The position numbers and the translations under genes were made by a program. The notes beneath the pieces were generated by a model that did not search any database, was not told the origin of the DNA, and was given only the letters and a program-made list of their open reading frames with translations. Below are positions 1 through 9,841 of a stretch of DNA of 53,183 bases, one piece after another. This DNA is from Planctomycetota bacterium. GTDB lineage: Bacteria > Planctomycetota > Planctomycetia > Pirellulales > Pirellulaceae. Each line of letters starts with the position of its first letter. Within the stretch, counting starts at the first letter, position 1. The stretch covers positions 1-53,183 of the forward strand of contig JAJRVM010000012.1 in the NCBI GenBank assembly GCA_024277285.1, written 5' to 3'.

Positions 1-264
1 CAACCAGTTCTCTTGCGGAAAAAGCATGCACCGAGTACTTTGACCGCGGACTTTCCCGTAACGGCACGAGCGATGCGTGCGACGGCCCACCTGCCAGCCG
101 GCAGGGACGTGGGCACCCCCTTCCGGTGCCGCAGCATCGGGCCGCTTGCGAAAGCCTCCCAATGCGCTCCGCACCATAGATTTCCGCGCAGTGTGACCGG
201 CGTCGCGCGATCGCGCCTGCCAACAGGTTTTTACGTGTTCCAACACCATCGATGAAGGTAAGCC

Positions 265-588
265 ATGGCCAAGTCGCGAAAAAACGTCATGGAGTACGTT
301 GAGCCAATCGGGGCGCGCGTGGTCGTGCGCAAAGATGATCCGAAACGGGAAACCAAGGGGGGAATCGCCCTGCCTGACGCCGCCGAAATCCCAACGATCA
401 CCGGACGCATTGTCACTATCTCGACGCAAGTCGATAACGACGAAGACGTTCCGTTACGTCAATACGACCGCATCCTGTTTCACCCCAAAAACGCGATCCC
501 CGTCGACTTTGAACCGGATAACCAGCTGTTTGTCGTGCCGGTCGAAGATATCGTGGCCGTGTTTCGACGCGCACCTCAAGATAAGTAG
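265..588 (+). CDS. GroES-like co-chaperonin (orphan)
   Basis: This 107-residue protein resembles the 10-kDa co-chaperonin that caps the GroEL ring in the cytoplasm. It keeps the mobile-loop signature (ETKGGIALPDAAE, about residues 29-41), which docks on GroEL, and the barrel end (VPVEDIVAVF). The ATG at 265 follows AAGGT at a suitable distance. No groEL follows: the next gene is prs on the other strand, so the gene stands alone. The sequence is divergent from canonical GroES in the roof region, and planctomycetes often carry several groES-like copies, so it may be an accessory paralogue. The 264 bases upstream hold no gene I can support and no CIRCE-type inverted repeat that I can see. Confidence 0.85.
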   Translation: MAKSRKNVMEYVEPIGARVVVRKDDPKRETKGGIALPDAAEIPTITGRIVTISTQVDNDEDVPLRQYDRILFHPKNAIPVDFEPDNQLFVVPVEDIVAVFRRAPQDK

Positions 589-604
589 TGCAGGAAGAGC
601 GCAG

Positions 605-640
605 GGCGGCAGGGCCGCCAACCAAATGCGAGCTACCGCT
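605..640. repeat. GGCGGCAGGGCCGCC palindromic element, copy 1
   Basis: A GC-rich imperfect palindrome followed by GAGCTACCGC. It recurs in inverse orientation at about 6409-6444 with only a few differences, so it is a dispersed intergenic repeat rather than a local hairpin. It lies just after the GroES-like gene. Confidence 0.6.
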
Positions 641-681
641 CGGACCACATTGTCCCGCTCCCGTTGGTCGCTGAATTCTGC

Positions 682-804
682 GCAAGCGGACTAGGCTTCG
701 TCTCAAAACTCGTATTTACCACCTTGCGTTTCGCGTAATCTGCTGAAAATAGCATGGTTTTGCCGCGCGAAAAGACGTTTTGAGACGAAGCCTAGTCCGC
801 TTGC
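682..804. repeat. 28-bp perfect inverted repeat overlapping the prs 3' end
   Basis: Arm 682-709 (GCAAGCGGACTAGGCTTCGT...) is the exact reverse complement of arm 777-804, with a 67-base spacer. The right arm contains the last four codons and stop of prs. In a prs transcript the two arms would pair into a 28-bp stem, so the structure could act as a 3' stability or termination element. It could equally be the ends of a small non-autonomous transposon, or an inverted duplication made by template switching. Confidence 0.75.
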
Positions 805-1748
805 TCGCTGAACATCGCACTGACCGATTGATCGTGGTGAATTCGCTTGATCGCCTCGGCCAGCAAGGGTGCGACGCTAAGCACTTTCACCTGCGGAACC
901 AGCTGATCCGGCATCAGCTCGATACTGTTGGTAACCACGACACTGGCGATCGGCGCGTCCTGAATATTCGCGATGGCTGGGCCACAGAGTAGCCCGTGGG
1001 TCGCAGCAACATGAATCTCGCGTGCTCCCGCGTCGTGAACCAGGCGCGCCGCACCACAAATCGAACCGGCCGTACTGATCAGATCGTCGAACATCAAGGC
1101 CACACGCCCCTCAATGGGCCCACCAATAATGTTCTCCTGCGTCGTTTCCATGGCACTGGCGCGGCGTTTGTCGACAATCGCCAACACGCCTCCCAGACGC
1201 TTCGCGTGCCCGCTCGCACGCTTGATACTCCCCTCGTCCGGACTGACCACCACAATATCGTCGCTCGCCAACCCCAATTCAAGGAAATGTTCGTTTAGGA
1301 CGGGAGCAGCGTAAAGGTGGTCAACCGGAACGTCAAAAAAGCCCTGGATCTGAGCAGCATGCAGATCCATCGCCAAGACACGATCGGCCCCGGCGCGGGT
1401 AATCAGATTGGCGGTCAATTTGGCGGTAATCGGAGTCCGCCCTTCGTCTTTCCGATCCTGTCGCGCATAGCCGAAATAGGGCATGACTGCCGTAATTCGA
1501 TCGGCGCTGGCACGTTTGCAGCTGTCGATCATGATCAACAGCTCCATCAGGTTATCGTTCACGGGCGGGCTAGTCGGCTGAATCAAATAGACGTCACGGC
1601 CACGCACATCCTCCTCGATCTTGCAGAAATTCTCGCCGTCAGGGAACTTCCCCAAGGAAATCGCTCCCAACGGAATGTTCAAGAACCCGCAAATCGCCTT
1701 GGATAACGGCTGATTCGCCTTGCCGGAGAAGATTTTTAGTTCGCGCAT
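792..1748 (-). CDS. prs: Ribose-phosphate pyrophosphokinase
   Basis: Makes PRPP from ribose 5-phosphate and ATP, in the cytoplasm, feeding purine, pyrimidine, histidine, tryptophan and NAD synthesis. At 318 residues it matches class I enzymes (about 310-320). Visible motifs are the PRPP-binding loop FDDLISTAGSI (about residues 218-228), the region VVVSPDEGSIKRA, and the N-terminal FSGKANQPLSKAI. The ATG at 1748 immediately precedes, in plus-strand coordinates, the stop of the nucleotidyltransferase gene (1749-1751), so the two genes abut and are probably co-transcribed. The stop lies inside one arm of a 28-bp inverted repeat. Confidence 0.95.
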   Translation of the reverse strand: MRELKIFSGKANQPLSKAICGFLNIPLGAISLGKFPDGENFCKIEEDVRGRDVYLIQPTSPPVNDNLMELLIMIDSCKRASADRITAVMPYFGYARQDRKDEGRTPITAKLTANLITRAGADRVLAMDLHAAQIQGFFDVPVDHLYAAPVLNEHFLELGLASDDIVVVSPDEGSIKRASGHAKRLGGVLAIVDKRRASAMETTQENIIGGPIEGRVALMFDDLISTAGSICGAARLVHDAGAREIHVAATHGLLCGPAIANIQDAPIASVVVTNSIELMPDQLVPQVKVLSVAPLLAEAIKRIHHDQSVSAMFSEQAD

Positions 1749-2492
1749 CTAGAGCCCCATCCTCTGCATTTCAGCTTCGACAACCGCCAGGTCTTCTACC
1801 GTATTGACGCTCAACGCCTCACACGGCTTTAACACCGGTAACGCCCGAACACCGTCCCCTTGAGCTCTCAAGATGCCCGGGCAGTCGGTAATGTAATATT
1901 CTTTCTGTTGATTCGAGTCGGTCAATTGGTCGAGTGCACCGACCAGTTTCTGCGCATCGAACACGTACGTGCTCATATTGACCTCGGTCAAGGCACGTTG
2001 CTCGTCGGTCGCATCCTTCTCCTCGACAATCGCCGCAAATTCGCCATCCGCGTCGCGTACGATCCGCCCCAACCCGTGCGGGTTCGCCTTGTGCAGCGTG
2101 CCGAGCACACAAACAGGTTTCCCCGTGTCGAACTCCTGAAATAGCGCCGACACCGATTCGGCCTGAGTTAACGGCGAATCCCCCGTCACAATCAACACCG
2201 GGCCATCGTGCCGCGTCAGTTGATCCCGACACACCTTCACCGCATGGCCGGTCCCCAATTGCTCCGTCTGCTCCACATATTCCAAGTCGGCCTGCCCCGC
2301 CAGTGCCGTACGGACCAAATCTCCGCGGTAGCCCACAACGACCACTATCTGTGCGACGCCACTGGCACGCAGCGACTCGAGCACGAAGTGGATCATGGGA
2401 CGGCCGCGCACGGGACAGAGAACCTTCGGAAGATCCGATTTCATCCGCGTCCCCTTACCCGCCGCCAGAACAATCGCCAATCGTTTCGTCAT
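1749..2492 (-). CDS. GlmU N-terminal-like nucleotidyltransferase
   Basis: A sugar-1-phosphate nucleotidyltransferase of the GlmU uridyltransferase type, expected to make UDP-GlcNAc or a related NDP-sugar for cell-surface synthesis. The signature LAAGKGTRMKSDLPKVL is at residues 7-23, with EQLGTGHAV and TGDSPL further on. It is about 247 residues and lacks the left-handed beta-helix acetyltransferase half of full GlmU, so the second activity must come from another gene if this is the cell's GlmU. I start at the ATG at 2492 (MTKRLAIV); an upstream in-frame start at 2534 would add 14 unconserved residues. It abuts prs directly and likely forms an operon with it. The exact sugar cannot be told from sequence. 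Confidence 0.88.
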   Translation of the reverse strand: MTKRLAIVLAAGKGTRMKSDLPKVLCPVRGRPMIHFVLESLRASGVAQIVVVVGYRGDLVRTALAGQADLEYVEQTEQLGTGHAVKVCRDQLTRHDGPVLIVTGDSPLTQAESVSALFQEFDTGKPVCVLGTLHKANPHGLGRIVRDADGEFAAIVEEKDATDEQRALTEVNMSTYVFDAQKLVGALDQLTDSNQQKEYYITDCPGILRAQGDGVRALPVLKPCEALSVNTVEDLAVVEAEMQRMGL

Positions 2493-2822
2493 CAACTTGC
2501 TCGCTCGGTAAATAGTAGATGAAAAATGGCCCACCTAACCGCCAGCCCCGCCACGCCCCCCCCCTTGCAGGCTAAATGCAATTCAGCCACAAGAAGGCAA
2601 TTGTACTTATTCTTTGGCGTGCCAACCCCTCACCATATTGCCACGAACCGGCACTCGCATCCAGTGGGGCGAAAACGGAACGCCCAGCCGGCGACTCTGC
2701 TAATCTCGCGTCGTCACATACCGCTCGTTGACACGATTCGTCTGCCGGCGCTACAATGATCTGTTTTCCCGCGACGCGACAGAGTCGTGGTCACGGTGCC
2801 CCATTGCGCGAAAGGCATTTCG
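2493..2822. other. Divergent intergenic region
   Basis: Lies between the minus-strand nucleotidyltransferase and plus-strand argB, so it should hold promoters for both directions. I see no convincing ARG-box-like palindrome, and no gene or repeat I can support. Confidence 0.5.
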
Positions 2823-2897
2823 TTGGAATAAGCGATCGCCAAAGCAGATACGTTAATCGAAGCACTTGGCTGGATCCGCCAGTTTCGTGACAAGGTC

Positions 2898-3707
2898 ATG
2901 GTCATCAAGCTCGGTGGCAGTGTGATGCAGGACGACGTGGCACTACGCCATGTGCTTATCGATATCGTGTTTATGGAGACGGTCGGCATGCGTCCGGTCG
3001 TCGTCCACGGCGGCGGCGCGGCAATTAGCCGAGCCATGCGCGAAGCCGGAATCGAAGCGCGGTTCATTCATGGACGACGCTACACGGATGACGCGACGCT
3101 GCAAATCGTCGAGCAGGTATTGGCAACGGAGACCAACGAGGGAATCGCACGCCGGATCGAAGAATACGGTGGGCGTGCGATGAACCTGAACTTCCGCACA
3201 ACCAACGTGTTGTTCGGGGAAAAGATCATCCTGCGCGACGAGCGCGGCGACGCAATTGACCTGGGACACGTGGGACGCGTCACGCGCGTGGACCGAACCG
3301 TCATCGGCAACCTTTGCTACGCAGGCCAGGTGCCCGTTATTCCGTCCATGTGCATTGACGAAGCTGGACAAAAATACAACGTGAATGCCGACACCGCCGC
3401 AACGGCAGTGGCGCAGGCGTTGGGTGCCGAGAAGCTGGTTTTCCTGAGCGATGTGAATGGTGTCCGACGAGACAAGTCCGATGCCAAATCACTCATCCAC
3501 TCGCTCAGTGCGACGGAGGCCCGCCGACTGATCGAGCAGGGGGCAATTGAATCGGGAATGATTCCGAAAGTTGAGGCATGCCTGGAGACATTAGAACGAG
3601 GCGTGTACAAGGTCCACATTATCGACGGCCAATTGCGTCATTCGCTGTTGTTGGAAGTCTACACCACGCGGGGGGTCGGCACCCAGATTTTTCGTGATGC
3701 AGGTTAA
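2898..3707 (+). CDS. argB: Acetylglutamate kinase (start uncertain)
   Basis: Phosphorylates N-acetylglutamate, the second step of arginine synthesis, in the cytoplasm. From the ATG at 2898 it has 269 residues, with the kinase P-loop-like VIKLGGS at the extreme N terminus and HGGG at about residue 38. NAGKs of the arginine-sensitive type carry an N-terminal helix before KLGG, and codons in frame upstream encode exactly such a stretch ([18 protein letters not shown], 2844-2897). That stretch is open back to a TAA at 2829-2831 and has no ATG, GTG or TTG in it. A TTG two codons before the TAA and an ATC at 2835, preceded by GGA at 2825-2827, are the candidate true starts. First gene of argB-argD-argF. 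Confidence 0.9.
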   Translation: MVIKLGGSVMQDDVALRHVLIDIVFMETVGMRPVVVHGGGAAISRAMREAGIEARFIHGRRYTDDATLQIVEQVLATETNEGIARRIEEYGGRAMNLNFRTTNVLFGEKIILRDERGDAIDLGHVGRVTRVDRTVIGNLCYAGQVPVIPSMCIDEAGQKYNVNADTAATAVAQALGAEKLVFLSDVNGVRRDKSDAKSLIHSLSATEARRLIEQGAIESGMIPKVEACLETLERGVYKVHIIDGQLRHSLLLEVYTTRGVGTQIFRDAG

Positions 3708-3915
3708 GGGCGAGCATGGGGCGTGCGAGGCATTGCCGGTTGCCTTGCGACGGGGCCAAACTTGACGGGGCCGACGTTGACACCCGAACTCATAGCAGTG
3801 AACCGTCGGCGTCAGACGCGTGTCTATGCAGGCTTGAGCTGGTCGCCGCGAGGCGTTGGTGGTTTGGGCTCGAATGAAAACGACGGTCGAGTGAGATGTC
3901 CGAAAGGAACAGTTG

Positions 3916-5118
3916 ATGGCTTCCCAAGAATCTAGTAATTCCGCAGCAACAGTCGCATTGTTCGAGCAATATGTCATTCCGAACTACGGCCGTTATCCGA
4001 TCAATCTGGTACGTGGCGAAGGCTGTTACGTTTGGGACAGCGAAGGGAACCGGTACCTTGACTTCTTCCCCGGCTGGGGCTGCAATCTACTTGGGCACTG
4101 CCCGCCACGTGTTGTTGAGGCCGTCCAACATCAGGTCAGCACGTTGATCCACGTCCCCAACAGTTGGCACATTGACTTGCAGGGACGTTGGGCTGAATTG
4201 TTGTCGCAGCGGAGTTTTGGTGGGCAAGCTTTCTTCTGCAATTCGGGCACCGAGGCCAACGAAGCCGCGATCAAGTTGGCGCGTCTCCACTCACCTCCCG
4301 AAAAATACAAGATCATCACGTTCGAGGGGGGGTTCCACGGGCGAACGCTCGGTTCAACCACTGCGACCGCACAACCCAAGTACCACGAGGGCCTTGGCCC
4401 GCTGATGGCGGGGTTCGTCTACGCGCCGTTCAACGACTTGGATGCAGTCGCCCAACGTATTGACGGCGAGACCTGCGCCTTGATGGTCGAGCCGATTCAG
4501 GGCGAGGGGGGCGTACGAATTCCCGACGAGGGTTTCCTAGCGGGACTCCGCGCATTGGCGGACGAACACGATTTGCTACTGATCTTTGACGAAGTTCAAA
4601 CCGGCTGCGTACGAACCGGCAGTTGGTTTGCCTACCAGCACTTCAACGTCACTCCGGACATCATGACCCTGGCCAAAGCAATCTGCGGTGGTATCGCTGG
4701 CGGCGCGATGCTAACGACGCCCGAGATCGCGCCAAGCTTGCGTCCGGGGATGCATGCCGCCACGTTCGGCGGCAATCCGATCGCGGCTGCGGCCGGAATT
4801 GCGACCATCGAGACCATCGAGCAAGATAACCTGCTCGATCAAGCGCAGAGGCTAAGCGACCAGTTTCGCCAACGACTTGAAACGCTGCAAGAATCATGCT
4901 CGATCATTCGCGAGGTTCGCATCGTCGGCCTGATGATCGGTATCGAACTGACGATCGACGGGGCGCCGACCGTCGCGGCCTGTTTAGAACGTAACTTGTT
5001 GGTCAATTGCACGCAGGGGAACATCGTGCGACTACTGCCAGCCATGACTCTAACGGCCGAGCAGGTTGATGAAGGCTGCGACACGCTAGGTGCCGTATTG
5101 CAAAGTGCCGCCCAATAA
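3916..5118 (+). CDS. argD: Acetylornithine aminotransferase
   Basis: A class III PLP aminotransferase of about 400 residues that converts N-acetylglutamate semialdehyde to N-acetylornithine using glutamate. Typical motifs are [17 protein letters not shown] (about residues 104-120), [17 protein letters not shown] before the PLP lysine, and the lysine in TLAKAICGG. The ATG at 3916 is seven bases from a good ribosome site (AAAGGA), better placed than the adjacent TTG at 3913. It follows argB after about 200 bases and precedes argF by about 60. The order and content argue for arginine synthesis over catabolic ornithine or GABA transamination, though members of this family can be promiscuous. Confidence 0.93.
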   Translation: MASQESSNSAATVALFEQYVIPNYGRYPINLVRGEGCYVWDSEGNRYLDFFPGWGCNLLGHCPPRVVEAVQHQVSTLIHVPNSWHIDLQGRWAELLSQRSFGGQAFFCNSGTEANEAAIKLARLHSPPEKYKIITFEGGFHGRTLGSTTATAQPKYHEGLGPLMAGFVYAPFNDLDAVAQRIDGETCALMVEPIQGEGGVRIPDEGFLAGLRALADEHDLLLIFDEVQTGCVRTGSWFAYQHFNVTPDIMTLAKAICGGIAGGAMLTTPEIAPSLRPGMHAATFGGNPIAAAAGIATIETIEQDNLLDQAQRLSDQFRQRLETLQESCSIIREVRIVGLMIGIELTIDGAPTVAACLERNLLVNCTQGNIVRLLPAMTLTAEQVDEGCDTLGAVLQSAAQ

Positions 5119-5181
5119 CCGGGCAGGGTTACCGCGGACGGCGACCAGATTTGTCGCCGAACAGACAAGGAAATAAGCATT

Positions 5182-6102
5182 ATGCGACATGTACTGTCAT
5201 TGTTCGACCTTTCCGAAGCCGATATCGAACAGATCTTCGTCCTTGCCGAAGCGCTCAAGAAAGCACTGCGAGGGGGCACGCGGGAAGCGCGTTTCGCCGG
5301 TCATGTGATGGCGCTGTTGTTTGAAAAACCATCGCTACGAACGCGTGTGAGCTTCGAGGCTGGCTTTGCACACATGGGCGGTACCAGTATGTACCTGGGG
5401 GCGGATGTTGGATGGGGGCATCGCGAATCGCCTGCCGACTTCTCCAGGGTATTGAGCCAGTACGTTGATGTCGTGGTTTGCCGCGCAAAGGACCATTTGC
5501 GTGTCCAGCAACTGGCAAAGTACTCGACATGCCCCATCATCAACGGTCTGACCGATCAGTATCATCCCTGTCAGGCGCTCACCGATCTATTCACCATGCG
5601 CGAGCACTTCCGAAAACTTGAAGGACTCACACTGGCCTACATCGGCGATGCCAACAACGTCGCGCGCAGCCTGGCCATCGCTGCGGCACGCACGGGAGTC
5701 CGCTTCACCGTCGCGTCACCGTCGCAATACCAATTCGACACGTCGTTCTTGAAACGCCTGTCGACAGAATTCCCTCGTTTTGACGTGGAAGTCACGACCG
5801 ACGCCGCAAGAGCCGTACGGAATGCGGATGCGATCTACACGGACGTTTGGGCCAGCATGGGACAAGAGCACGAACAGAAGGAGCGGACCGAGGCACTCGC
5901 TGCCTATCAGGTCAATTCAAAAATGATGGCGGCGGCGCCAGGACGTGCGATCTTCATGCACTGCCTCCCCGCACGCCGTGGCGAAGAGGTCACGGATACG
6001 GTCATCGACAGCCCGCAAAGCGTCATCGTGCAGCAGGCAGGCAACCGCATGCACCTACAGAAAGGACTCGTGGCTTGGCTTCTGGATACCGCCAACGGCT
6101 GA
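5182..6102 (+). CDS. argF: Ornithine carbamoyltransferase
   Basis: Joins ornithine and carbamoyl phosphate to make citrulline in arginine synthesis. At 306 residues it is full length. The carbamoyl-phosphate motif appears as KPSLRTR (about residues 50-56; most OTCs have STRTR, so Ser-Leu replaces Ser-Thr), followed by HPCQAL (about 133-138), and the ornithine loop is present as MHCLPARRG near residue 256. The ATG is preceded by AAGGA. It is the last gene of the arg cluster; argC, argJ, argG and argH are not in this window. Confidence 0.94.
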   Translation: MRHVLSLFDLSEADIEQIFVLAEALKKALRGGTREARFAGHVMALLFEKPSLRTRVSFEAGFAHMGGTSMYLGADVGWGHRESPADFSRVLSQYVDVVVCRAKDHLRVQQLAKYSTCPIINGLTDQYHPCQALTDLFTMREHFRKLEGLTLAYIGDANNVARSLAIAAARTGVRFTVASPSQYQFDTSFLKRLSTEFPRFDVEVTTDAARAVRNADAIYTDVWASMGQEHEQKERTEALAAYQVNSKMMAAAPGRAIFMHCLPARRGEEVTDTVIDSPQSVIVQQAGNRMHLQKGLVAWLLDTANG

Positions 6103-6493
6103 GTACCCGTCGACGCCCCAACGGCGATCGTCCATGCCTGACTCCATCAGATGACTGAAGAGGTCCGCATCGCCGCCATCTAGACATTTTGAAATTGGCC
6201 ACCATCTCGAATCTCCCCCTTGACAACGAGGGGGGCGTGGTGCCCAATAGTGGGTAGCACTGCGTGATTTCGGCCATGGGTTGCTCCCCAACGGTGGCAT
6301 TGCCTCCACCTGTTCGGGCAACGATCTTGAGAGCATCCCAAAGCGGCTGATACGTCAAAGTCTTTGGACCGAACTGCGTGCCCTACTCAAGCGGACCTGT
6401 GTTGCCCGCGCGGTAGCTCGTGATTGGCTGGCGGCCCTGCCGCCCGTGATGGTCTTAGTGAATCCCTGCGGGGCCTGACCGGAAACGCATTTC
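6103..6493. other. Intergenic region with palindromic repeat copy 2
   Basis: No gene supported. At about 6409-6444 lies an inverted copy of the GGCGGCAGGGCCGCC element seen at 605-640 (here GCTGGCGGCCCTGCCGCC). The rest shows no clear terminator for argF or promoter for the kinase. Confidence 0.5.
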
Positions 6494-8569
6494 ATGATCG
6501 AATCTCCAGACGGCACCCCTGGCGAGAGGACTTCACCACGACGGGTCCTGATCGCGCTTGCACTGAGTGGCATTACGCTGCTCATTGCAATGCTGGTCGT
6601 CCAGCAGTTGAGTCGCATCGCCGGTGCGCGGCACGCACCGCTCAAGAACGCGGTCCAGATCGAATTGGAATTGGTCCGCGCGAATCTGGGCTACGAATTG
6701 GTGCTCAATGGGGATCCCGCCGCCAGCCCAGCCGAAGTCGAGCAGTACCTTGTGCGAACCGAGTGGTACGCTCAGCAGATGGTGCAAGTCATTTCCACGG
6801 AACATGGACGTTTCTTCCTGGCCCCGATCGACCCGCTGCGTCGCAAACTTGCCGTCTTGCGTGTCGAGTTGAGGAATTTCACTACGTTGACACGCGCGCG
6901 TTGGAAGGTACTGGAGCAGGGCAATACGGACCCCGATCCGCTCTATGACGAAGCTTTTCGCCAATTGGCGTTGCGTGGGCGCGAAACGAGATCTGCCGCT
7001 GACGACATCATCCGCACCGAGCAAGGTGTCCTCAACACGCTGCAGGTCGGCCTGGTCTTCGGCGCTCTGGTGCTAGCCGGTTTTGTCGCCATGACCATGC
7101 TCGGCAGCCTGCGCCGACGCCAGCAAGTGGAAACGGCGTTACGCGAGTGCGAAGAGCGATTTCGCTGCCTCTACAGAAACTCCGACGATGCCATCATGTT
7201 CCTTGATGAAAACAGCTTCTTTGATTGCAACGAAGCGGCGTTGCGGATTTTCCAGATCGAGAGCTACAAGGAGTTCTTTCGCAAACACGCGGCCGATATA
7301 TCCCCTTCAACGCAACCGGACGGGACCGACTCGCTTACCCAGGCCAACCGTTTCATCACGGATGCACTGCGCGAAGGTACGCAACGATTCGAGTGGATTC
7401 ATATGCGGAGCGACGGGACCGTATTCCCCGCTGAAGTGCGTCTAAGTGTTGTCCATGTCGAACGACGACGCGTGTTGCTCGCCGTCCTGCAGGATGTCAT
7501 GAAACGCAAAGAATCGGAAGAACGGATTCGGTCCAATGAGGAGAAACTCCGGTCGATCAGTGAAGCGGCGCTCGACGCAGTCATCATGATGAACCCACGT
7601 GGGGAAGCAATGCATTGGAACCCCGCTGCCGCGAAGATGTTCGGATACTCCGCCGAAGAAGCGATCGGTCGGGAGATCCACGATCTCTTGACGCCCGATT
7701 CGCTACGCGACACGGCCAACAAGGCACTCGCGCGTTTCTTCAAAACCGGGCAAGGCCGAGCGGTGGGACGCACGCTTGAATTGCGTGCAATGCGCAAGGG
7801 TGGCGAGGAGTTTCCGATCGAAATATCACTCGCCCCCACCCGCATCAATAACTCGTGGTGCGCGGTGGCCGTCATTCGCGATATCACCGATCGTAAACTT
7901 GCGGACGAAAAACTCCGCGCCGAACAACGAACGCTGCGCCGATTGCTTAAGTCGCATGACCAGGAACGCAAACTGATCGCATACGAAATCCACGACGGCC
8001 TGGCACAACAACTGGTTGCCGCCATCATGCAATGCCAGGCCACTATGCATCGGGATGCGAATGCCCCAAAAGAGCTCGCCAACCAACTGCTCGAACGGCT
8101 GCAACAATGTCTGGTCGAGACGCGCCGATTGATTAGCGGGGTGCGGCCACCGATTCTCGATGAATTTGGTGTCGTAACCGCCTTGCAAAGTTTATTGGAC
8201 GAAATGCGCTCCATCGGTGGACCTGAAATCGAGTTCCATAACCAGGTCACCCTTGAACGCCTCGATCCCGTACTCGAAAACACGATCTACCGAGTCATCC
8301 AGGAAGGCCTTGGGAACGCTTGCCGCCACAGCCGAAGCGATCGGGTGCGCATCGATCTGGTCGAAGAAGATGGCCGCATGCTAATTCGCATCCAGGACTG
8401 GGGAATTGGATTTGATCCCCACAAGATCGAACGAGGACACTACGGGCTGGCCGGGATCCGCGAACGTGCGCGGCTGCTGGGAGGACATGTCACCATCGAC
8501 AGCCAACCGGCCGGAGGGACCACGATCACCGTCGATCTACCGGTCGATGTGGGCGACTTGTCCGAGTGA
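6494..8569 (+). CDS. Membrane PAS/PAS histidine kinase, NarL-type
   Basis: A 691-residue sensor kinase. Order of parts: TM helix at about 18-38, a soluble sensor segment of about 140 residues, TM helix at about 183-203, PAS domain at about 215-335, second PAS domain (WNPAAAKMFGYSAEEAIG) at about 345-465, HisKA_3 dimerisation helix with phospho-acceptor His500 in EIHDGLAQQL, and an HATPase_c domain with N and G boxes (GLGNACRHS, DWGIGFD, GLAGIRERARLLGG). This build pairs with LuxR/NarL-type response regulators, but no regulator gene is adjacent, so it is an orphan here. Its signal is unknown. PAS domains may sense redox state or small ligands; no heme or flavin residues can be asserted. Confidence 0.9.
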   Translation: MIESPDGTPGERTSPRRVLIALALSGITLLIAMLVVQQLSRIAGARHAPLKNAVQIELELVRANLGYELVLNGDPAASPAEVEQYLVRTEWYAQQMVQVISTEHGRFFLAPIDPLRRKLAVLRVELRNFTTLTRARWKVLEQGNTDPDPLYDEAFRQLALRGRETRSAADDIIRTEQGVLNTLQVGLVFGALVLAGFVAMTMLGSLRRRQQVETALRECEERFRCLYRNSDDAIMFLDENSFFDCNEAALRIFQIESYKEFFRKHAADISPSTQPDGTDSLTQANRFITDALREGTQRFEWIHMRSDGTVFPAEVRLSVVHVERRRVLLAVLQDVMKRKESEERIRSNEEKLRSISEAALDAVIMMNPRGEAMHWNPAAAKMFGYSAEEAIGREIHDLLTPDSLRDTANKALARFFKTGQGRAVGRTLELRAMRKGGEEFPIEISLAPTRINNSWCAVAVIRDITDRKLADEKLRAEQRTLRRLLKSHDQERKLIAYEIHDGLAQQLVAAIMQCQATMHRDANAPKELANQLLERLQQCLVETRRLISGVRPPILDEFGVVTALQSLLDEMRSIGGPEIEFHNQVTLERLDPVLENTIYRVIQEGLGNACRHSRSDRVRIDLVEEDGRMLIRIQDWGIGFDPHKIERGHYGLAGIRERARLLGGHVTIDSQPAGGTTITVDLPVDVGDLSE

Positions 8570-8572
8570 TGC

Positions 8573-8634
8573 GCTGAGAGAGTCCAGAGCTGAGAGAGTC
8601 CAGAGCTGAGAGTCCAGAGCTGAGAGAGTCCAGA
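8573..8634. repeat. 16-bp tandem repeat
   Basis: Four head-to-tail copies of GCTGAGAGAGTCCAGA beginning just after the kinase stop; the third copy lacks two bases (AG). The near-identity of copies suggests recent slippage. Similar short tandem duplications recur across the window. Confidence 0.9.
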
Positions 8635-9100
8635 GTCTAGCGCAAAGAACGGAACGGACAACTGGCCCGCTTCTGAAATCGCTACGCCGAAGGCGTTATA
8701 CTCCAAAGCCTGGGGGAAGCGCGGACGCGACCGGCACATTTGGGAAGGGACCGCTCATAAACGCAGATAGACGCTGACAAAGAGGCTCTCCGCCGGGCTT
8801 GCCCCGGCCGGGAGCACGACGGGTCGGCTACCAGCAACGCGCCCTTCGTCTTCCGTCGGTCGAACGTAAGGTTTTCTATTAACCGTCGCTTTGCAGAGGC
8901 CGAATCAAGACGCGGTTGGCTTCAACATTGGCCGCGCGTCTTTCAACCGAGACGCCGCTTGAGGCGGGGTATTGGTTCCGCAATCGGCGTGACGAATCGG
9001 TTGTGGCTTGAACCGCGTGAACGGTTACACACTTAGAAACCGAGGCGCGACAAGTTCTTCGAAAACAGGCCAGTCAACCAAGGAATAATCGAGGCAAATA
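8635..9100. other. Intergenic region before rph
   Basis: About 470 bases with no supportable gene. It contains a GC-rich hairpin-like stretch near 8795-8815 (CCGGGCTTGCCCCGGCCGGG) and AT-poorer sequence. The rph promoter presumably lies toward the right end. Confidence 0.4.
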
Positions 9101-9841
9101 ATGAGTGCAAAAAAGACAACTCGGCGTGCAAACCAGTTGCGCGACGTGAAAGTACGGCGTCGTTTCACACGCAGTAGTCCCGGCAGTGTGCTGTACCAGG
9201 CGGGGAAGACGACCGTATTATGTACCGCGAGCGTATCGGACGAAGTGCCGGGCTGGATGGCCGGACAAGGTAAAGGATGGATCACGGCAGAATACAATAT
9301 GTTGCCCGGTAGCACGCAACCGCGTAAACGCCGCGAACGTGGCGGCAAAATGGACGGCCGTACCACGGAAATCCAACGATTGATCGGGCGAAGCCTGCGC
9401 GCCGTGGCCGATATGAAGGCACTGGGCGAACGCTTGGTGACGGTCGACTGTGACGTGTTGGAAGCGGATGGCGGCACGCGCACGGCGAGCGTGACAGGTG
9501 GCTTTATCGCCCTGGTCGACGCGTTGATGTCGATTCGCCGAGAGCTGCCCGATCCCGATCATTTTCCGCTTCGCGACAGCGTCGCGGCCGTGAGTGTCGG
9601 GATCGTTGGCGGTGTGACTGTACTCGACCTGGATTATCCGCAAGATTTTGCGGCGAGTGTCGACATGAATGTCGTGATGACCGGCCAAGGGCAATTTGTG
9701 GAATTGCAGGGGACCGGCGAGGAGGCGACTTTTTCGGAAGACGAACTCAATGCGCTGGTTAAACTCGCACGACGCGGCATCAAACAACTGGTCGACGTCC
9801 AACGCCAGGCATTGGGCCGCAACTGGGTTTTCGCCCGGTGA
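9101..9841 (+). CDS. rph: Ribonuclease PH
   Basis: A phosphorolytic 3'-5' exoribonuclease that trims tRNA 3' ends and helps degrade structured RNA; the family works as a hexamer in the cytoplasm. The 246-residue length and the motifs [18 protein letters not shown], the arginine-rich [13 protein letters not shown] (phosphate and RNA contacts), and [15 protein letters not shown] are typical. The ATG follows GAGGCAAATA. It stands alone, followed about 200 bases later by the TGA-containing peroxiredoxin. The usual rdgB partner is not present. Confidence 0.95.
   Translation: MSAKKTTRRANQLRDVKVRRRFTRSSPGSVLYQAGKTTVLCTASVSDEVPGWMAGQGKGWITAEYNMLPGSTQPRKRRERGGKMDGRTTEIQRLIGRSLRAVADMKALGERLVTVDCDVLEADGGTRTASVTGGFIALVDALMSIRRELPDPDHFPLRDSVAAVSVGIVGGVTVLDLDYPQDFAASVDMNVVMTGQGQFVELQGTGEEATFSEDELNALVKLARRGIKQLVDVQRQALGRNWVFAR

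Noticed and set aside
13..255. 80-codon open frame at the left edge, plus strand
   Set aside because: Composition is not protein-like, no ribosome site precedes it, and no family is recognisable. It is probably chance in GC-rich DNA upstream of the GroES-like gene.
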